Assembly: GCA_037157565.1 (NCBI GenBank)
Contig: JAZHRO010000062.1
Coordinates: 8,060,001-8,124,000, forward strand
DNA from: Thalassia testudinum
Taxonomy: Eukaryota > Streptophyta > Magnoliopsida > Alismatales > Hydrocharitaceae
Direction: 5' to 3'
DNA length: 64,000 bases
Shown: piece by piece, positions 45,053 through 57,281 of the stretch
Layout of the letters: the number at the start of each line of letters is the position of its first letter
Numbering within the stretch: position 1 is the stretch's first letter
The notes under the pieces: generated by a model
What the model was told of the DNA's origin: nothing
The model's database searches: none
What the model saw: only the letters and a program-made list of their open reading frames with translations
Made by a program: the position numbers and the translations under genes

Positions 45053-46803
45053 TTCTCCCCCGTTTTGATGATTTATGAATTTGGAAAAAATTTTGCATAA
45101 AATCTCTCCCTTTTTATTTCAGCAAAAAGTAAAACATGCTGCTTGTGATTTTACAATTAACTCCCCCTTAAACATGTAATTTAGGCATCATAAATATCAT
45201 GCAATAAGAGAGCTAAAGAAAAACACAAAACTGAGAGAGATAATTTTCATGCATAAATAAACAGTCTTGATAAGCAGTCCATAGAATATAAATATTCTGA
45301 GAAAAATAAAGTTATACATGACAAGATAGAGATAGAAACAAATATTACATCTAATCATCCAATGATGCCATGAAGGCATCCATAGTGCTCTGATAATCAA
45401 TGTCCAACTCGAGTTCCAGTGAATCTGATCTCTCAGGAGATGCAAGGCTGACCAAGGCAAAGGTGTCACTGAGCTGATGAACATGATGCCGACTGCCTAG
45501 ATGTCCTACGAGGAGTGATCCACTGGTCAGCTGGTCCTGCTGATGCTAATGGTGATGCTAATGTAGGAGGAGGACAAGGTGCTGAAGGGATGGTAGTCGA
45601 ATGACGAGGTCGAGGACGTCGGTGAAGCTGTTGCTGAATGCTATGAACGAACTCTCCAAGTCTTTCCAAAAACTAACTTTGAGCATTTAGGTATTCTGAT
45701 ACCTGATGCCCGTGCCTCAACATGACCATGTCAGTCTCCCGCTGCCTATGCATCATCAAAGAAATGCCACTAGTGACATCCTGAATAGTGACAAAGTCCC
45801 TCCTTGATATTTGTCTATCCAAAAGGCTCCAGTCCTAGTCGTAGAAAGATGGAGATGGCCTCACTAGAGGAGGACATGTTGCAGTGAAGTGCTCATAAGG
45901 CAGGAACAGAGGAGGTTTTGCTGTCTACTCCTGCTACTCCTATGCTGCTTCCTCACCATGAGCTCCCTGTGCTTGTTTCATCTTCACATATGTGAGTTTA
46001 TCAAATATGGAGACACGAGTGATAAATTGTTTATGATTGATATCCATGGGCACACTGAAATGAAGAAAGATATGGGAAAGAAGTGTCCCAAACTAGAAGG
46101 AGCTATTGAGTGGTTTACTCATGAGATAAAGAATCAAATGGTTCCAATTGAATTTTTTTGTTCTTCATAAAAGCATAGAGGGTGATCAGCATAATGCCAG
46201 GGCAGTTCTCAAATGATGTGACTTAGACATGAAATTTGACAAAAATACATGATTCAGAAAATGAGGCAGACATCGAAAATAGGGTGACTTGGTAGGACAG
46301 CCCAAGTCAAAATGAGAGGGAGTGAGTAGGGTCTCCCTGATGGTGTCAGACTGAGTCTGCTAATGCAACTCAAGAAAAGTAGGTCCAATAGGAGGACAAC
46401 CAAGAATCTCTACAAAATGTTCGCATTGACCAGAAATTCTATCCTGGAAATGTTCGATGTCAACTCGATGTTGGCACCTTCACCTATATCTTTGAGATTG
46501 GCATACAATAGGTTGCAGGCCATGGGATCAACATTGGGAATGTAGCTATGCTTGGAACCCACATAAATATTCCACTCAAATAATTGCAAAATCTGATGGT
46601 ATGCAAATTTTTCATAGATCCCAGGGAAAATAGACTCTAAATATGTGAAGTCAAAAGGTCTATCGACATGTGGAGAGAATTTCACAAACAACGAAAAATG
46701 GTCATGAGCGGCCTCAGTAATGAAAAAGTGATCAAAAGTATCATCACGATGACTAGAAGAGCCGCATGCACATTTGGGTGCCATTTGGTAAAGAGCAGGA
46801 AAA
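45053..46803 (-). pseudogene. R7 internal remnant with an env-like / plant-transposon ORF
   Basis: The minus-strand frame from about 46,784 (MAPKCACGSS) to 46,410 resembles the env-like, or putative plant transposon protein, that lies between pol and the 3' LTR in SIRE-type copia elements. Visible: a basic/Ser N-terminus, FPGIYEKFAYHQILQLFEW, then LLYANLKDIGEG (the FYANL-type motif). A second piece at 45,669-45,466 (LGEFVHSIQQQLHRRP) may be its C-terminal part in another frame. Low-coding sequence lies between and after them. The R8 LTR cuts the element at 46,804, before any pol. Confidence 0.5.
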
Positions 46804-47312
46804 TGACATTCACTGGACACATTTGCGTTAAATCGTTCGTTGTAGCATGTTTTACAACATCAATTTTAAATAAGAATAAACGAACATGAGTTCAAGTGTC
46901 AAACACAGGGAGGCATGAAATCGGATGAAATACTCGCTTTGTGTCACAAATATTCGTCATTTTTTTTGCTTACAAACCAGATAAGACGAGAGAGAGAGAT
47001 AGATAGAGAGAAAGAGAGAAGAGAGATAGGGTTAGAAATCCATGATAAGATATGAGGACAATAAATAAAAGATCTAGTCTATTAATTATCAAATGTTGTA
47101 ATACAGAAAATATAGAGGAATGCTTAAATGAAAGAAATGTACACTATCACATAAAATTAAACTAAGAACAAGGAACAAGAAAGTGTTGAGGCAGCCACCG
47201 TGGTGGAGGAGCTTTCGTCGATGGCTTGACATCTTCACAACCTTGCTTGGGAGCTCTAAGAGTGGTGGAGTTGCTTAGGTAGATGATGGATGCAAATGGG
47301 AGGGGTAGGGCC

Positions 47313-47321
47313 CTTTTTATA
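47313..47321 (-). promoter_or_regulatory. TATA box, R8 LTR
   Basis: Minus strand CTATAAAAAGGGC after CTCAA; better preserved than in R1. Confidence 0.65.
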
Positions 47322-47646
47322 GTTGAGGAAATGGCTCAAATTCATCATTGGGTCAATAGAGACATTCAGAATGTAGCTAAAGACCTGCCGCATCCGTCGC
47401 CCTTGCCTCCTCCCTCGCACCTTCAACGTACGCACAGCTGCCATGTGATCCGCATGTGCTCTGCTTAAAAACCTTGGCTACTACTTGCGATCATGCATGC
47501 ACCTACATCAGATGGGGTGTATGCTCCGGTGTGATCGCGCGCGTGAGTAGCGAACGGCTAAAGGCGCACGATGAGGCTGCTCCTCAACTGTAGATCAGAT
47601 CGAACGGTCGAATTCCAATTGGAGCGTGCGATGGGAGGCACCTCTA

Positions 47647-47702
47647 GTGATTTGAACCTGTGCCCACTGAAGTGGAGAAGACATCCGACCGCTGAGCTGC
47701 TA
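47647..47702 (-). promoter_or_regulatory. tRNA-like pol III promoter module, R8 LTR
   Basis: Minus strand: A-box-like CAGCTCAGCGG (47,699-47,689) and B-box-like GGTTCAAATC (47,658-47,649), 30 nt apart. Position and orientation match the R1 module, but the tRNA body between the boxes differs from it. Confidence 0.45.
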
Positions 47703-47793
47703 GCGTAGATTGTCATGAAGCCATCGCAATGAGCGCATGTGGAATGATCATTGGATGATAATCCAATGGTGGATCTCACGCAATGGTGAGCTG

Positions 47794-49926
47794 TGATTGC
47801 ACAGCAATCATAGGTCTTAATTGGCCTAGATTAAGCTACGACTTAGCATAAGTTAGGGTTATTCATGCATGCATACGCATTATCTACATCTTTACTGCTT
47901 TCCTTTAGCTATGCATAAAATAATGTTATAATGTGCTGATTAAGTGCATTATGTCGATTGCAGGGAATAAGCTGATCAGGAGCTGGATCAGGAATAACAG
48001 GAGTTGTAGCAGAGCTGGAGTAGAAGGCCTAGTTTAGATGTAGGAATAATAATGTAAGGGGGTTAAAAGTTTGCTATTCTATTAAGTAGGAATAAAGCAG
48101 TAAAATGTGAAGAGCTTAGGTCCATCCTAGCCCTAGGATAGCCTAGAAACTTCCCCAAGCCTTAGCCACCCTTAGATTAGGTCACAACACCCTAGGAAGC
48201 CCTAAAACCCTAGTTCCAACCCTTCTCTAGATGTCCAGATAAGTTTTAAGACGTCCAGGACCCTTAGCCAACTCCCGCACACTTCAAACCCACTTCTGCA
48301 GTGTTATTGGACGTCCAGACACTTTTTCAGACGTCTAATTTCTGCAGAATACCCAAAACAGAACCCGAAATCCTTCCTGACTCTGATTGGACGTCCAGAC
48401 AAAAAGTCTGGACTTCTGATTTTTTAGTATAAGATGTCTGATTATATAATTAGACGTCTGATACTGCTCTCCAATTCCTGTTTTGAGATTTAAGCCTTGA
48501 TCTTGGATCTCTAGGTCCCTAAACCCAATTCCAACCCCATAGGAACCTAAATTAAGGTGCCCTAACCCTAGTACAACACCTCTAGACCTCCCTAAGGACC
48601 TAATTAGGTCCTCACTAAACCTAATTGACTTGGATCTTAGTCAATTCCATCAGCCTATTCAATTGGACTCATTGAGTCCAATTGAGCCTTGATCTCAGCA
48701 CACACTGTCCAATTGGACTCAGTGAGAGTCCAATTGACCTAGACCTAAATTGAGTTGTTTTACTCTCAATTAAGTTTCCACACACCCAATTAAACTTGTA
48801 TTAAGTTTAATTGCACTTTACCTTAGTGAATTAGGATTTATAACCCTAATTTGAGACCTACCTTGACCTAAACCCACTCGATCCCAACCTAATCAACCTA
48901 GCCACCTAAGTTTCAACCCACACACACCCACACACACCATCAACACGAAAATATCTAGCCTAGAGTTCTCTAGAACTCTCTACCATATGTGGTTGCCTTG
49001 GTTGCCAAAAATAGCAACCAAGAGCCATTCAATTTTTAGATCCACATTTGGTGGATCTAAAAACCACCTTCCACCCTCTCTCTCTCACTCTCCCACGAGC
49101 TCCCACCATAGGCCTCTCTAGAGAATTCCATAATTCTCTATAGAGCTTCCCTTAGGTCTATAAAAAGACCCCTTGGGTGGCCATTTGCACCCATTCACTC
49201 CCTTGGCAATTGCTCTCCATTGGTGGCATTCACGCCACCTCCATAGTCACTCCACCTCCACGAGCTCACTACCACCACCATGGAGGACACCATGCCGGGA
49301 TGCTGGATCAACCCTACCTCTCTCCAAGGGCCGGCCTAAGTTCCATTGGCCGCCCCTCCTTCTCTCGACCACTCCAAGGCCATCGGGGACCACCCCTGAA
49401 TGCCCTCTATTCTTCTAGCTCTAGATCATGCTCTTCATAATTTTTATTTCTTTTATTTACTGCTTAGTAGAGTAGTCTTACTTCTCCCCCAATGATGCAT
49501 GCGAAATCCCCCCATTGATTCTTGTATGCAATCGTTTTCTGGTAGTTAGATTTCATTTTAAGCATTCATGTATAAGCTTTCCTCTAGATTTCCTTGTGCA
49601 ACAACTCTCCCATGATGAATGAAATTTCATTTTATATATATATATATCTCTTATGTGTTTGAAATCACCTTGAGCTGAATGATTATCATATTTGCGTGAT
49701 TTAAGTGCCTGTTCTTTAACCGCCTATATATTACGCACCAGCATGTCGTTTAAATAAAGTAGAGCGGCTTTAAGATCGATTTCAAAAACAAAAACAACTC
49801 CTCCCAGAGACGAACGATCGGGACTCAAGTCTCGTTACTTTTACAAAATAATATCTTTGTTGGATCATATTTCGCAACTATACTACGACGCTTTTATCAA
49901 AAATGCGATCTACGTTTTCACCAACA
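47794..49926 (+). mobile_element. Solo LTR S1 inserted in the R8 LTR
   Basis: 2,133 bp, TGATTGCACAG... to ...TTTTCACCAACA, flanked by perfect 5-bp duplications AGCTG (47,789-47,793 and 49,927-49,931). There is no internal region, so it formed by LTR-LTR recombination. Orientation is inferred from the terminal hairpin at the left and the CCCAGAGACGAAC block near the right end, which resembles the R6 LTR end. It contains GACGTC-type palindromes (48,230-48,470) and two long hairpins (48,656-48,745). Confidence 0.9.
48656..48745. repeat. Two CAATTGGACTC hairpins in S1
   Basis: CAATTGGACTCA / TTGAGTCCAATTG in direct contact, then CAATTGGACTC / GAGTCCAATTG with a 5-nt loop about 55 bp further on. 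Confidence 0.7.
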
Positions 49927-50306
49927 AGCTGCAGGTGCTGTTGGTATGCGATGGAGCTGCAGCTGCGCCACATGTTGCATCATGAGCCGTTGATCATCAA
50001 ATCAATGGTCAACATTTCTTGAGCTTGTTGTAGGAGCTACGAGGTCGGATTGGAATGATTTTGAGTCTGTTGGACTCTGTTCGTCGGTCCAGATCCATCC
50101 GTACAGTGCGATCACTCATCTGAGACCTATTTCAAAATGGACTTGTGCACACGGTCATTAAACATTTATTCTAAGCGATTAAAATGTAAAGATCATGCAA
50201 TATGCATGCAATGCTCCCAAACCCATTATAATCTGACATTATCGCACAAGTACCCTCAAAATTGACTCTATTTCATGTTATTAACACTTGTAATTGTAGA
50301 GTCATC

Positions 50307-50320
50307 ATACCCCCATGCCC
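50307..50320 (-). other. R8 polypurine tract
   Basis: Minus strand GGGCATGGGGGTA next to the LTR. Confidence 0.85.
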
Positions 50321-51740
50321 ACCCATTGCTAGTCCCTAGCAAGGTTTGGCCTAAATGCTATTTACAACTAAAATTAGGAATTGATTGCTTAGGTAGAAGC
50401 TGCTTGTCAACAGGAGAAAATTTCTACTAGGAACCTAACTCACTAGGACTCAACAGTGCCCGAGTTGCCTACCAAAATGCCAACCGCCTGAGTCCTCGCG
50501 TTATTCTATATAGAAGAAAATATATTTTTTTCTTTTTCACCTTTTCTAATTTTTTTTTTTGGATTTTATGTGTTGAGGGTTTTAGGGTAACTTTTTATAG
50601 CTACCCAATCCATCCAACACTCGAAAAGGATTCTTAGTACTAAGCATCTTTTTGTGAAAGTGATAGACTCACTCGACGACAATTTAAATGGACTTCGGGT
50701 TTCTACGCCCCTAGGTGACCCGAAAGAAAAAAAGTTTCCTAAAGGTGTATCTATCTGACCGGTAGCTTTCTCTCTACTTTTTATTTTTGTGGGGTTAACA
50801 CAAGGGCGAACCCAGTGTATATCTCCCTGGATTATGCTACTTCTCCGCTTCTTCCTTAAGTGTTTTGGAATTCTTGTGCATTGTATGAGCTAGGATCTAG
50901 ACAACCGGCCAATGGGTTGTTACCCACGACAACTTGTCAACCATACTCATGCAGTGAAGTGTGCCTTATTTCTTTTTTTTTATTTCTCCCTTTTTCTTAA
51001 GTAGGTGGCTTTCCTGATCTAAGATTTACCTAAAGGCAGTAGTGAAAGAGAATGGTCCTGTGGCTGGGCTCTGGACAACCTGCCAATCGGTTGTTACCCA
51101 CGACAACTTGGCAACCATACCACCCTAGAAGGTTCATTAGCTACCCAATTTCCATTAGAACCGCCAATGAGTGAGTTAGTGAAAAATGTGTGTAGATGCT
51201 TAGACTAAAAATCCCCCCCAAATCAGAGGGCAGGTTGATAAGTCATATACTTATCACCCTACTTTATTGATCAGATTAAAATAAATTAAGGTGGCGAGAA
51301 CTCGAGACCAAGTCCACATTTTATTGGCCACCCAAAAAGATTAAGTCTGAAGACTTGAAGGGTTTAAGCGATTAGGTCCCTAACGTATCATTCCCTAAAG
51401 TCGACAAGCTTCTAATACTTAATTTTATTTTCCTAATTTTAATTTTTTTATATATAAAAAGAAATAAAATTTGTTCAAGCTGACAATTTTGTACTCAGAT
51501 CCTATGAATTACCACCCCCCCATGCCTAAGTTGGACAATGTCCTCATTGGAAAAATAAATGTATGCAAGAGAGTAGGGAAAGAAATAACCTGAGTTGTAA
51601 TCGTGAATCCGGTCATCTTGAAACCGTTGGGTTGCCTCCCAGGAAGCGCTGAGTTTTATGCCTCCAGTTGGGCGTAGTTTCACCTTAACCCTCAATGAGG
51701 ATCACAACTTCCTTCGGGGGCATCTGGGCAAGAAAGTGTT
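50321..51740 (-). other. R8 post-pol spacer
   Basis: Aligns with 3,513-4,862 of R1. It contains the two hairpin blocks (50,888-50,947 and 51,061-51,121), the G-tract motif (51,510-51,548) and GGGAGGCAACCC (51,629-51,640). No coding feature is supported. Confidence 0.75.
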
Positions 51741-54700
51741 TTAGTCATTGACCATTAATAGTGAAGGTTTGCCAATCTTGGGATTGCCAATTTCAACTAC
51801 CCCATTAGGATAAGGTCTAACCACTTGATATGGTCCTGTCCACTTAGATCTCAGTTTCCCGAGGAAGAGTTTAAGTCTTGCATCAAATAGCCAGACTAGC
51901 TGATTTGGTTCGAAGGTTTTTCTATTAATGTGTTTGTCATGGATGACTTTCATCTTCTCCTTATAAAGTCTATTGTTTTCGTAAGCGTCCCGATGGATTT
52001 CCTCAAGCTCGAAGAGTTGGAGCTTCCTTTGAGTTCCGGCTATCTGGGAATCCATATTGTACTGCTTAACATCCCAGTATGCCTAGTGCTCCAACTCGAC
52101 TGGAAGGTGGAAAGCCTTGCCAAAGACCAATCGATAAGGCAACATGCCTATCAGGGTCTTAAAAGCGATCCTATTTGCCCAAAAGGCATCATCCAATCAT
52201 GTGGACCAATCCTTCCAGTCAGGTCTCACAGTCTTTTGTAGAATATTTTTAATCTGCCTATTTGAGACCTTAGTTTGTTCATTCATTTGCGGGTGATACG
52301 GGGTGGCAATGCAATGAGTGACCCCGTATTTCTTAAGTAGGGCACAAAATTGGGCATTAATGAAGTGACTCCCACCATCGCTGATCATGGCTTTCAGTAT
52401 CCCAAATCGGGAAAAGATATTTTTCTTAACAAAGTCCATGATAGCCTTATGGTCACATTTTCGGGTAGGTACGACTTCGATAAATTTCGAGACGTAGTCC
52501 ACTGAGACTAGTATATACTCGAAATCGTTTGATGGTGGAAAGGGACCCATAAAATCGATGCTGCAGACATTGAAAATTTCGATGATCAAGATGGGCTATA
52601 GAGGCATCATATCTTTCCTGGTCATAGTCCCTAAGGTCTGGAATCTAGTGCAAGTCTTTCCAAAGTTATGTGCATCCTTGAAAAGTGATGGCCAGTAAAA
52701 ATTGGACTTCAAAACTTTTACAGCTGTCTGCTTCCAAAAGAAGTGGCCACCATAGGCTTGGTCATGATAGAAGGATAGCACACTTTGAACTTCCTCTTCA
52801 GGAAACACCTCCTAATGATTTGGTCAGCACAAAGTTTAAACAGCATAGGATCATCCCAAAAATAATGCTTGGCCTCAGCCAAGAACTTATCCTGCTACTG
52901 TTTAGACCAGCTGTGCAAAGTCTGCCCTACCACTAAATAGTTGACTAAGTCCGTATACCAAGGTAGACTCCTTCCATGCACGATAAGAAGTTGTTCATCA
53001 GGGAATGTGTCTGTTAAGGGTAATGAGGGTCCAATGTGTTCCGAGTGAAGTCTGGATAAGTGGTCGGCTACAATGTTCTTGGACCCCAGCTTTGTCACGT
53101 ATTTCAAGGTCAAATTCCTGCAAGAGTAGGATCCAACTGATTAGCTTGGGTTTAGCGTCCTTTTTGGCTAACAAATGCCGGATAGCCAAGTGGTCAATGT
53201 AAATAATCACATGAGATCCTAGAAGGTATGATCTGAACTTTTCTAATCCAAAAACTACAGCGAGCAGTTCTTTTTCCGTGATAGTATAATTCCGTTGAGC
53301 CTCATCCAAAGTTTTGCTCACATAGTAGATCACCACGGGTTTTCTCTCTCTTCTTTGTCCTAAGACTACTCCAACAGCAAAATCTAATGCATCGCACATT
53401 ATCTCAAAGTCCTGGACCAGTTGGGGGTTGTACAACAGGTGCAGTTGAGATTGTATCCCTAAGGGTGTTGTACGCGTTGATGCAATCAGGTGTCATGTCA
53501 AAAAGTACGTCGTTGGCTAGAAGGTCAGTCAAAGGCTTGGAAAGTTTGGAAAAATCATTAATGAACCTTCTATAGAAACCAACATGTCCTAGGAAATATC
53601 AGATTTGCTTGACCGAGCTAGGAGGTGGAAGTTTGGAAATTAAATCAACCTTAGCTCGATCAACTTCAATGCCCTTCTGAGAGACGATGTGACCGAGGAC
53701 AATCCCTTCTTGAACCATAAAATGGCTCTTTTTCCAGCTTAAAACCAAGTTGACATCGATACATCTGTTCAGGATTTTTTCTAGGTTGCTAAGACAATGG
53801 TCGAATGAGTCTCCAAACATGGAGAAATCATCCATATAGACCTCCAAATATTCACCTACCATCTCTGAAAAGATGGCTAACATGCAACACTGAAAGATAG
53901 CGGGTGCATTGCATAACCCAAATGGCATACGGCGGAATGCAAACGTGCCATATGGGCAAGTGAATGTGGTCTTCTCTAAGTCCTCTGGTGCAATAGCAAC
54001 CTGGTTATATCCTAAATATCCATCCAGGAAGTAGAATATTTCCGCCCCACCAGTCATTCGAGAATTTGGTCAATGAATGGCAGGGCAAAGTGGTCCTTTT
54101 TAGTGGGCTCATTAAGCTTCCTATAATCAATGCACACCTGCCACATAGTTGTGGTGCGGGTGGGGTTGGATTCGCCCAGGTCATTCATGACCATGGTGAG
54201 CTTGGCCTTCTTTGATACTACTTGAGTAGGGCTCACCCAGGGGCTGTCGAAAGTCGGGTAGATAATTTCCTTTTTAACAACTTCTCGCATATTTGGGTTC
54301 AATCGCTTATGCATCTGGCGAGAAGGTCGAGCCCCATCTTCCAAATAGATCTTGTGAGTGCAATAAGTAGGACTAATACCCCCTAAGTCAGAAATTGTCC
54401 ACCCAATAGCTGCCCGATGTTCAGAAAGGGTAGTAGTCAACCTAAGTTCTTGGTCCCTAGTTAGGTGTGCATTGATAATCATAGGGAAAGTTTGATCAGG
54501 TCCTAGGAAGACATTCTTAAGGTTGTTGGGCAAAGTTTCAATTCAGGTGCAGGTGGGGACAATGTTTAACGGATAAGGGAAGGGTGGGAGTTGATTAACA
54601 TTAATCTCCTCAGATGGAGGTTGCCGGTGGTAATCAGCTCTACATATTTCAACCTCCAAAGACTAGGATGGGTCAGGGTAGTCATCAACTGGTTGAATTA

Positions 54701-54763
54701 GATGGTTTTCTAAAGAGCTAACCGTGAGTCATTCTTCAACCAGGGTTTCCACGGGATCATATT
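51741..54763 (-). pseudogene. pol: R8 pol: RT, RNase H, integrase, frameshifted; protease lost
   Basis: Starts in the protease-RT linker, where R9 cuts it (about 54,763), so gag and protease are missing. RT keeps YMDD in EVYMDDFSMF (near 53,825) but lacks about eight residues in the KKEI-IYP region found in R1. RNase H has CDALDF for CDASDF. Integrase has DFMGPF and SDGGSHF, but the catalytic Glu is Lys (TKVSN) and the last zinc-site Cys is Phe (TCTRF). There are frameshifts near 54,056, 53,100 and 52,830 and stops near 52,590. It is closest to R1 in sequence and LTR and is clearly older. Confidence 0.9.
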
Positions 54764-55690
54764 TGATTGTCATGTTTTGGGTGTTAAAAATCAGGGTTTA
54801 GAGGACCCATCGTCGTAGCTCGCAAAATGCTTCTATCAAATAAAATTTATAACCGAAACTCGAAAAGTGAGTCCCAGGTCGAACATGGGGAGGCGATTGT
54901 TTGGTTTTATAAAAATCTGTGCTTCGCTTTTATTTATTTTTGGTCAATTTTATATTTTCTAATTTTTTTGGTATTTTTAAAAAGCAAGAGACCATGTCGA
55001 TGAATTCTATCTAATCTACTTGCAAAAATTTAAGAGAGAGAGAGAGAAAGAGAGAAACAATCATCTATTCATAAAGAATTGTTTGTTACAACTACGAAAG
55101 TGGAAAATCTACACTACGAAAGTGAAAGAAAGATAGAACGAGGTGAGAGAAATCCCCCTCGACGATCACTTGGATGACGACTCGCTCTAACATTGCTTGG
55201 AGGAAGGTAGTAAGGAGCGGGACGAACGGGGATAGAGCTGGAGGATGGAGGGTGGGGTAGGATGGTGTCGCGGCGAGGATCTTCTTCCCGAAGGGAGGTG
55301 AGAGGACAGCCATGGGATGCTCCACGAATGGGGATGAGAGGTAGGAAAACTATTTTCTTTTCTACTCTAGAGGAGCATCCCGAGCTTGGGATAAGCACTC
55401 TCTAGAGCCTTGGAGGTGGTAAGCGGAAGAAAGGAAGAGATGGTTTGGAATGGTGATGGGTACGTCCTTTCATAGTGGAGGAGGAAGAACAAATTCGCAT
55501 CTAGGTTATTACTAACGTCCATAAACATCTCTACAGATCTGCCCTTTCTGTTGCTGAAGATCTGCACATTCAATTCCTTTGCTGGTGCGCACCGGCCATT
55601 AGTGATAGCTGCAAGCATCACTAAAGGCCCGTGTCGCTAAAGATCCACCCTCCCTACTGGCATGTGCTCTGCTAGCGCTACGTGCTTCAC
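54764..55690 (-). repeat. R9 3' LTR, truncated (family B-like)
   Basis: The R8 frame stops matching R1 at about 54,760 and LTR-type sequence begins (TG at 54,764, 54,768 or 54,773). The stretch GAGTCCCAGGTCGAACATGG near 54,875 is at the place of the GAGTCCGAGTGTCGGTCTC block in the R1 LTR. A GA run and GC-rich U3 follow. Spacer sequence equivalent to R1 3,645 begins at about 55,690 without a visible LTR end or polypurine tract, so that junction seems deleted. Confidence 0.55.
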
Positions 55691-57281
55691 GGGTGTCTGC
55701 CAGAATGCAGACCGCCCAAGTCCTCACCTTTTTTGAAAAGGGAAGATACATTTTTTTTGTTTTTTCTTCTTTTCTAATTTTTTTGTACTTTTGGAGTTTG
55801 AGAGTTCCAAGATAATTTTTTATGACTACCCAACCTGCCCAAAACTCGAAAAGGACTCTAAGTGCTAAGCATCTAGGGAAAAGAGTGAAAGACTCACTAG
55901 GAGACAGTTAAAATGGACTTTGGGTTTCTACGACCCTAGGTGACCTTGCCTAGAGATTTATCTTTTCGAATGGTAGCTTTCTCCCTACTTTTATTTATGA
56001 GGTCAACACAAGGGCGAACCCAGTGTATATCTCCCTGGTTTATTCTACTTCCTCGCTTCTTCCCTAAGTGTTTTGGGAAATGTTGTGCATTTTTGTGAGC
56101 TGGGCTCTAGACAACCGACCAATGGGTTGTTATGCATGACAACTTGCCAACCATACTCATGCAGTGAAGTGTGGTTTTATTTGTTTTTTTTTCTCCTTTT
56201 ACTATTTTTTTCTTTTCTTTTCTTTTTTTCTAAGTAGGTGGCTTCCTTAATCTAAGATTTACCTAAAGGCAGTACGAAGAAAATGGTCTTGTGGCTGGGC
56301 TCTGGACAACTGGCTGATGAGCTGTTACCATCGACAACCTGCCAATCATACCACCCTAGACGGTTCATTAGCTACCCAATTTTCGAAAAAATCGTCGAAA
56401 AGTGAGTTAGTGCAAAAAGTGTATAGATACTTAGGCTTAAAGTCCCCCCAAATCAGAGGGTAGGTTGATAAGTCATATACTTATCACCCCAATTTATTGA
56501 CCAGTTAAAATAGAATTACTTGGCGAGGACTCAAGACTAAGTCCACATTCGAGTGGACACCCAGGCTAATTAAGCCTGAAGACCTAAAGAGTCTAAGTGT
56601 TCAGGTCATATCGTATCATTTCCTAAAGTTAATATCTTCCAAATGCCTAAGTTCTCTTCTCCTAATTCAATTTTTTTCTTTTTTTTTTTTGAAATTTCAA
56701 AAAAAAAATTTAGAAAAACTTAAAGAAATTCTATGGAGTTAACAAAATAATTTCAGGATAAAGTATCCACCTCTCCATGCCTAAATGATGCAATGTCATT
56801 GTAAAAATAAAGACATGAAAAGGGCGGAGTAAACAAAATATCACCTAAGTATCGTGAAAAATTGGTAAGCTCCACAAAGAGAAGAGAGTATACACATGTG
56901 CTAAGTTTAATACCTTTAGCTAGGCATAATATACATACAAAGAAGAAATTAGGAATTCACAAGTGCAGGTCAGAATCAAAATCAAAAGATTGATCCTTAA
57001 ACCCATCAACAGAAGATGTCCATGATGTGGACCAAGTTGTGGTTCAGACCCATGCACCAGGGTCAAGTGGTTCTCAAGTTCTTGATGAAAATCACCCAGA
57101 ATCGAAGATTGTTGTACTTGCGAGGCCGAGCCTGCGATTTGGTGGTGTGCAACCTAAGAGTAAAGTGTCGAACAACGAGTAAAGATGGTTCAATAGGTGC
57201 GGATGTCCAATTAACGTTCAGCTCAGAAAAATAATCAGTTATTTTGAGCTTGGGTTGCACGTGAAAGATATCGCAAGGGTC
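55691..57281 (-). other. R9 post-ORF spacer
   Basis: Matches the R1 and R8 spacers: two hairpin blocks (56,098-56,157 and 56,296-56,351) and the G-tract motif (56,767-56,801). A worn remnant of the GGGAGGCAACCC region lies at about 56,868-56,930. No gene is seen. Confidence 0.65.

Larger units (their letters stand above)
46804..50306 (-). repeat. R8 3' LTR (family B) split by solo LTR S1
   Basis: TGACATTCACTGG... to ...GAGTCATCA with a polypurine tract at 50,307. Removing S1 (2,133 bp) and one target duplication leaves 1,365 bp, exactly the R1 LTR length, which confirms the ends. A TATA box (minus TATAAAAAG, 47,313-47,321) and a tRNA-like module (47,647-47,702) lie in the same places as in R1. 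GAAAA (46,799-46,803) is the presumed target duplication. Confidence 0.88.
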
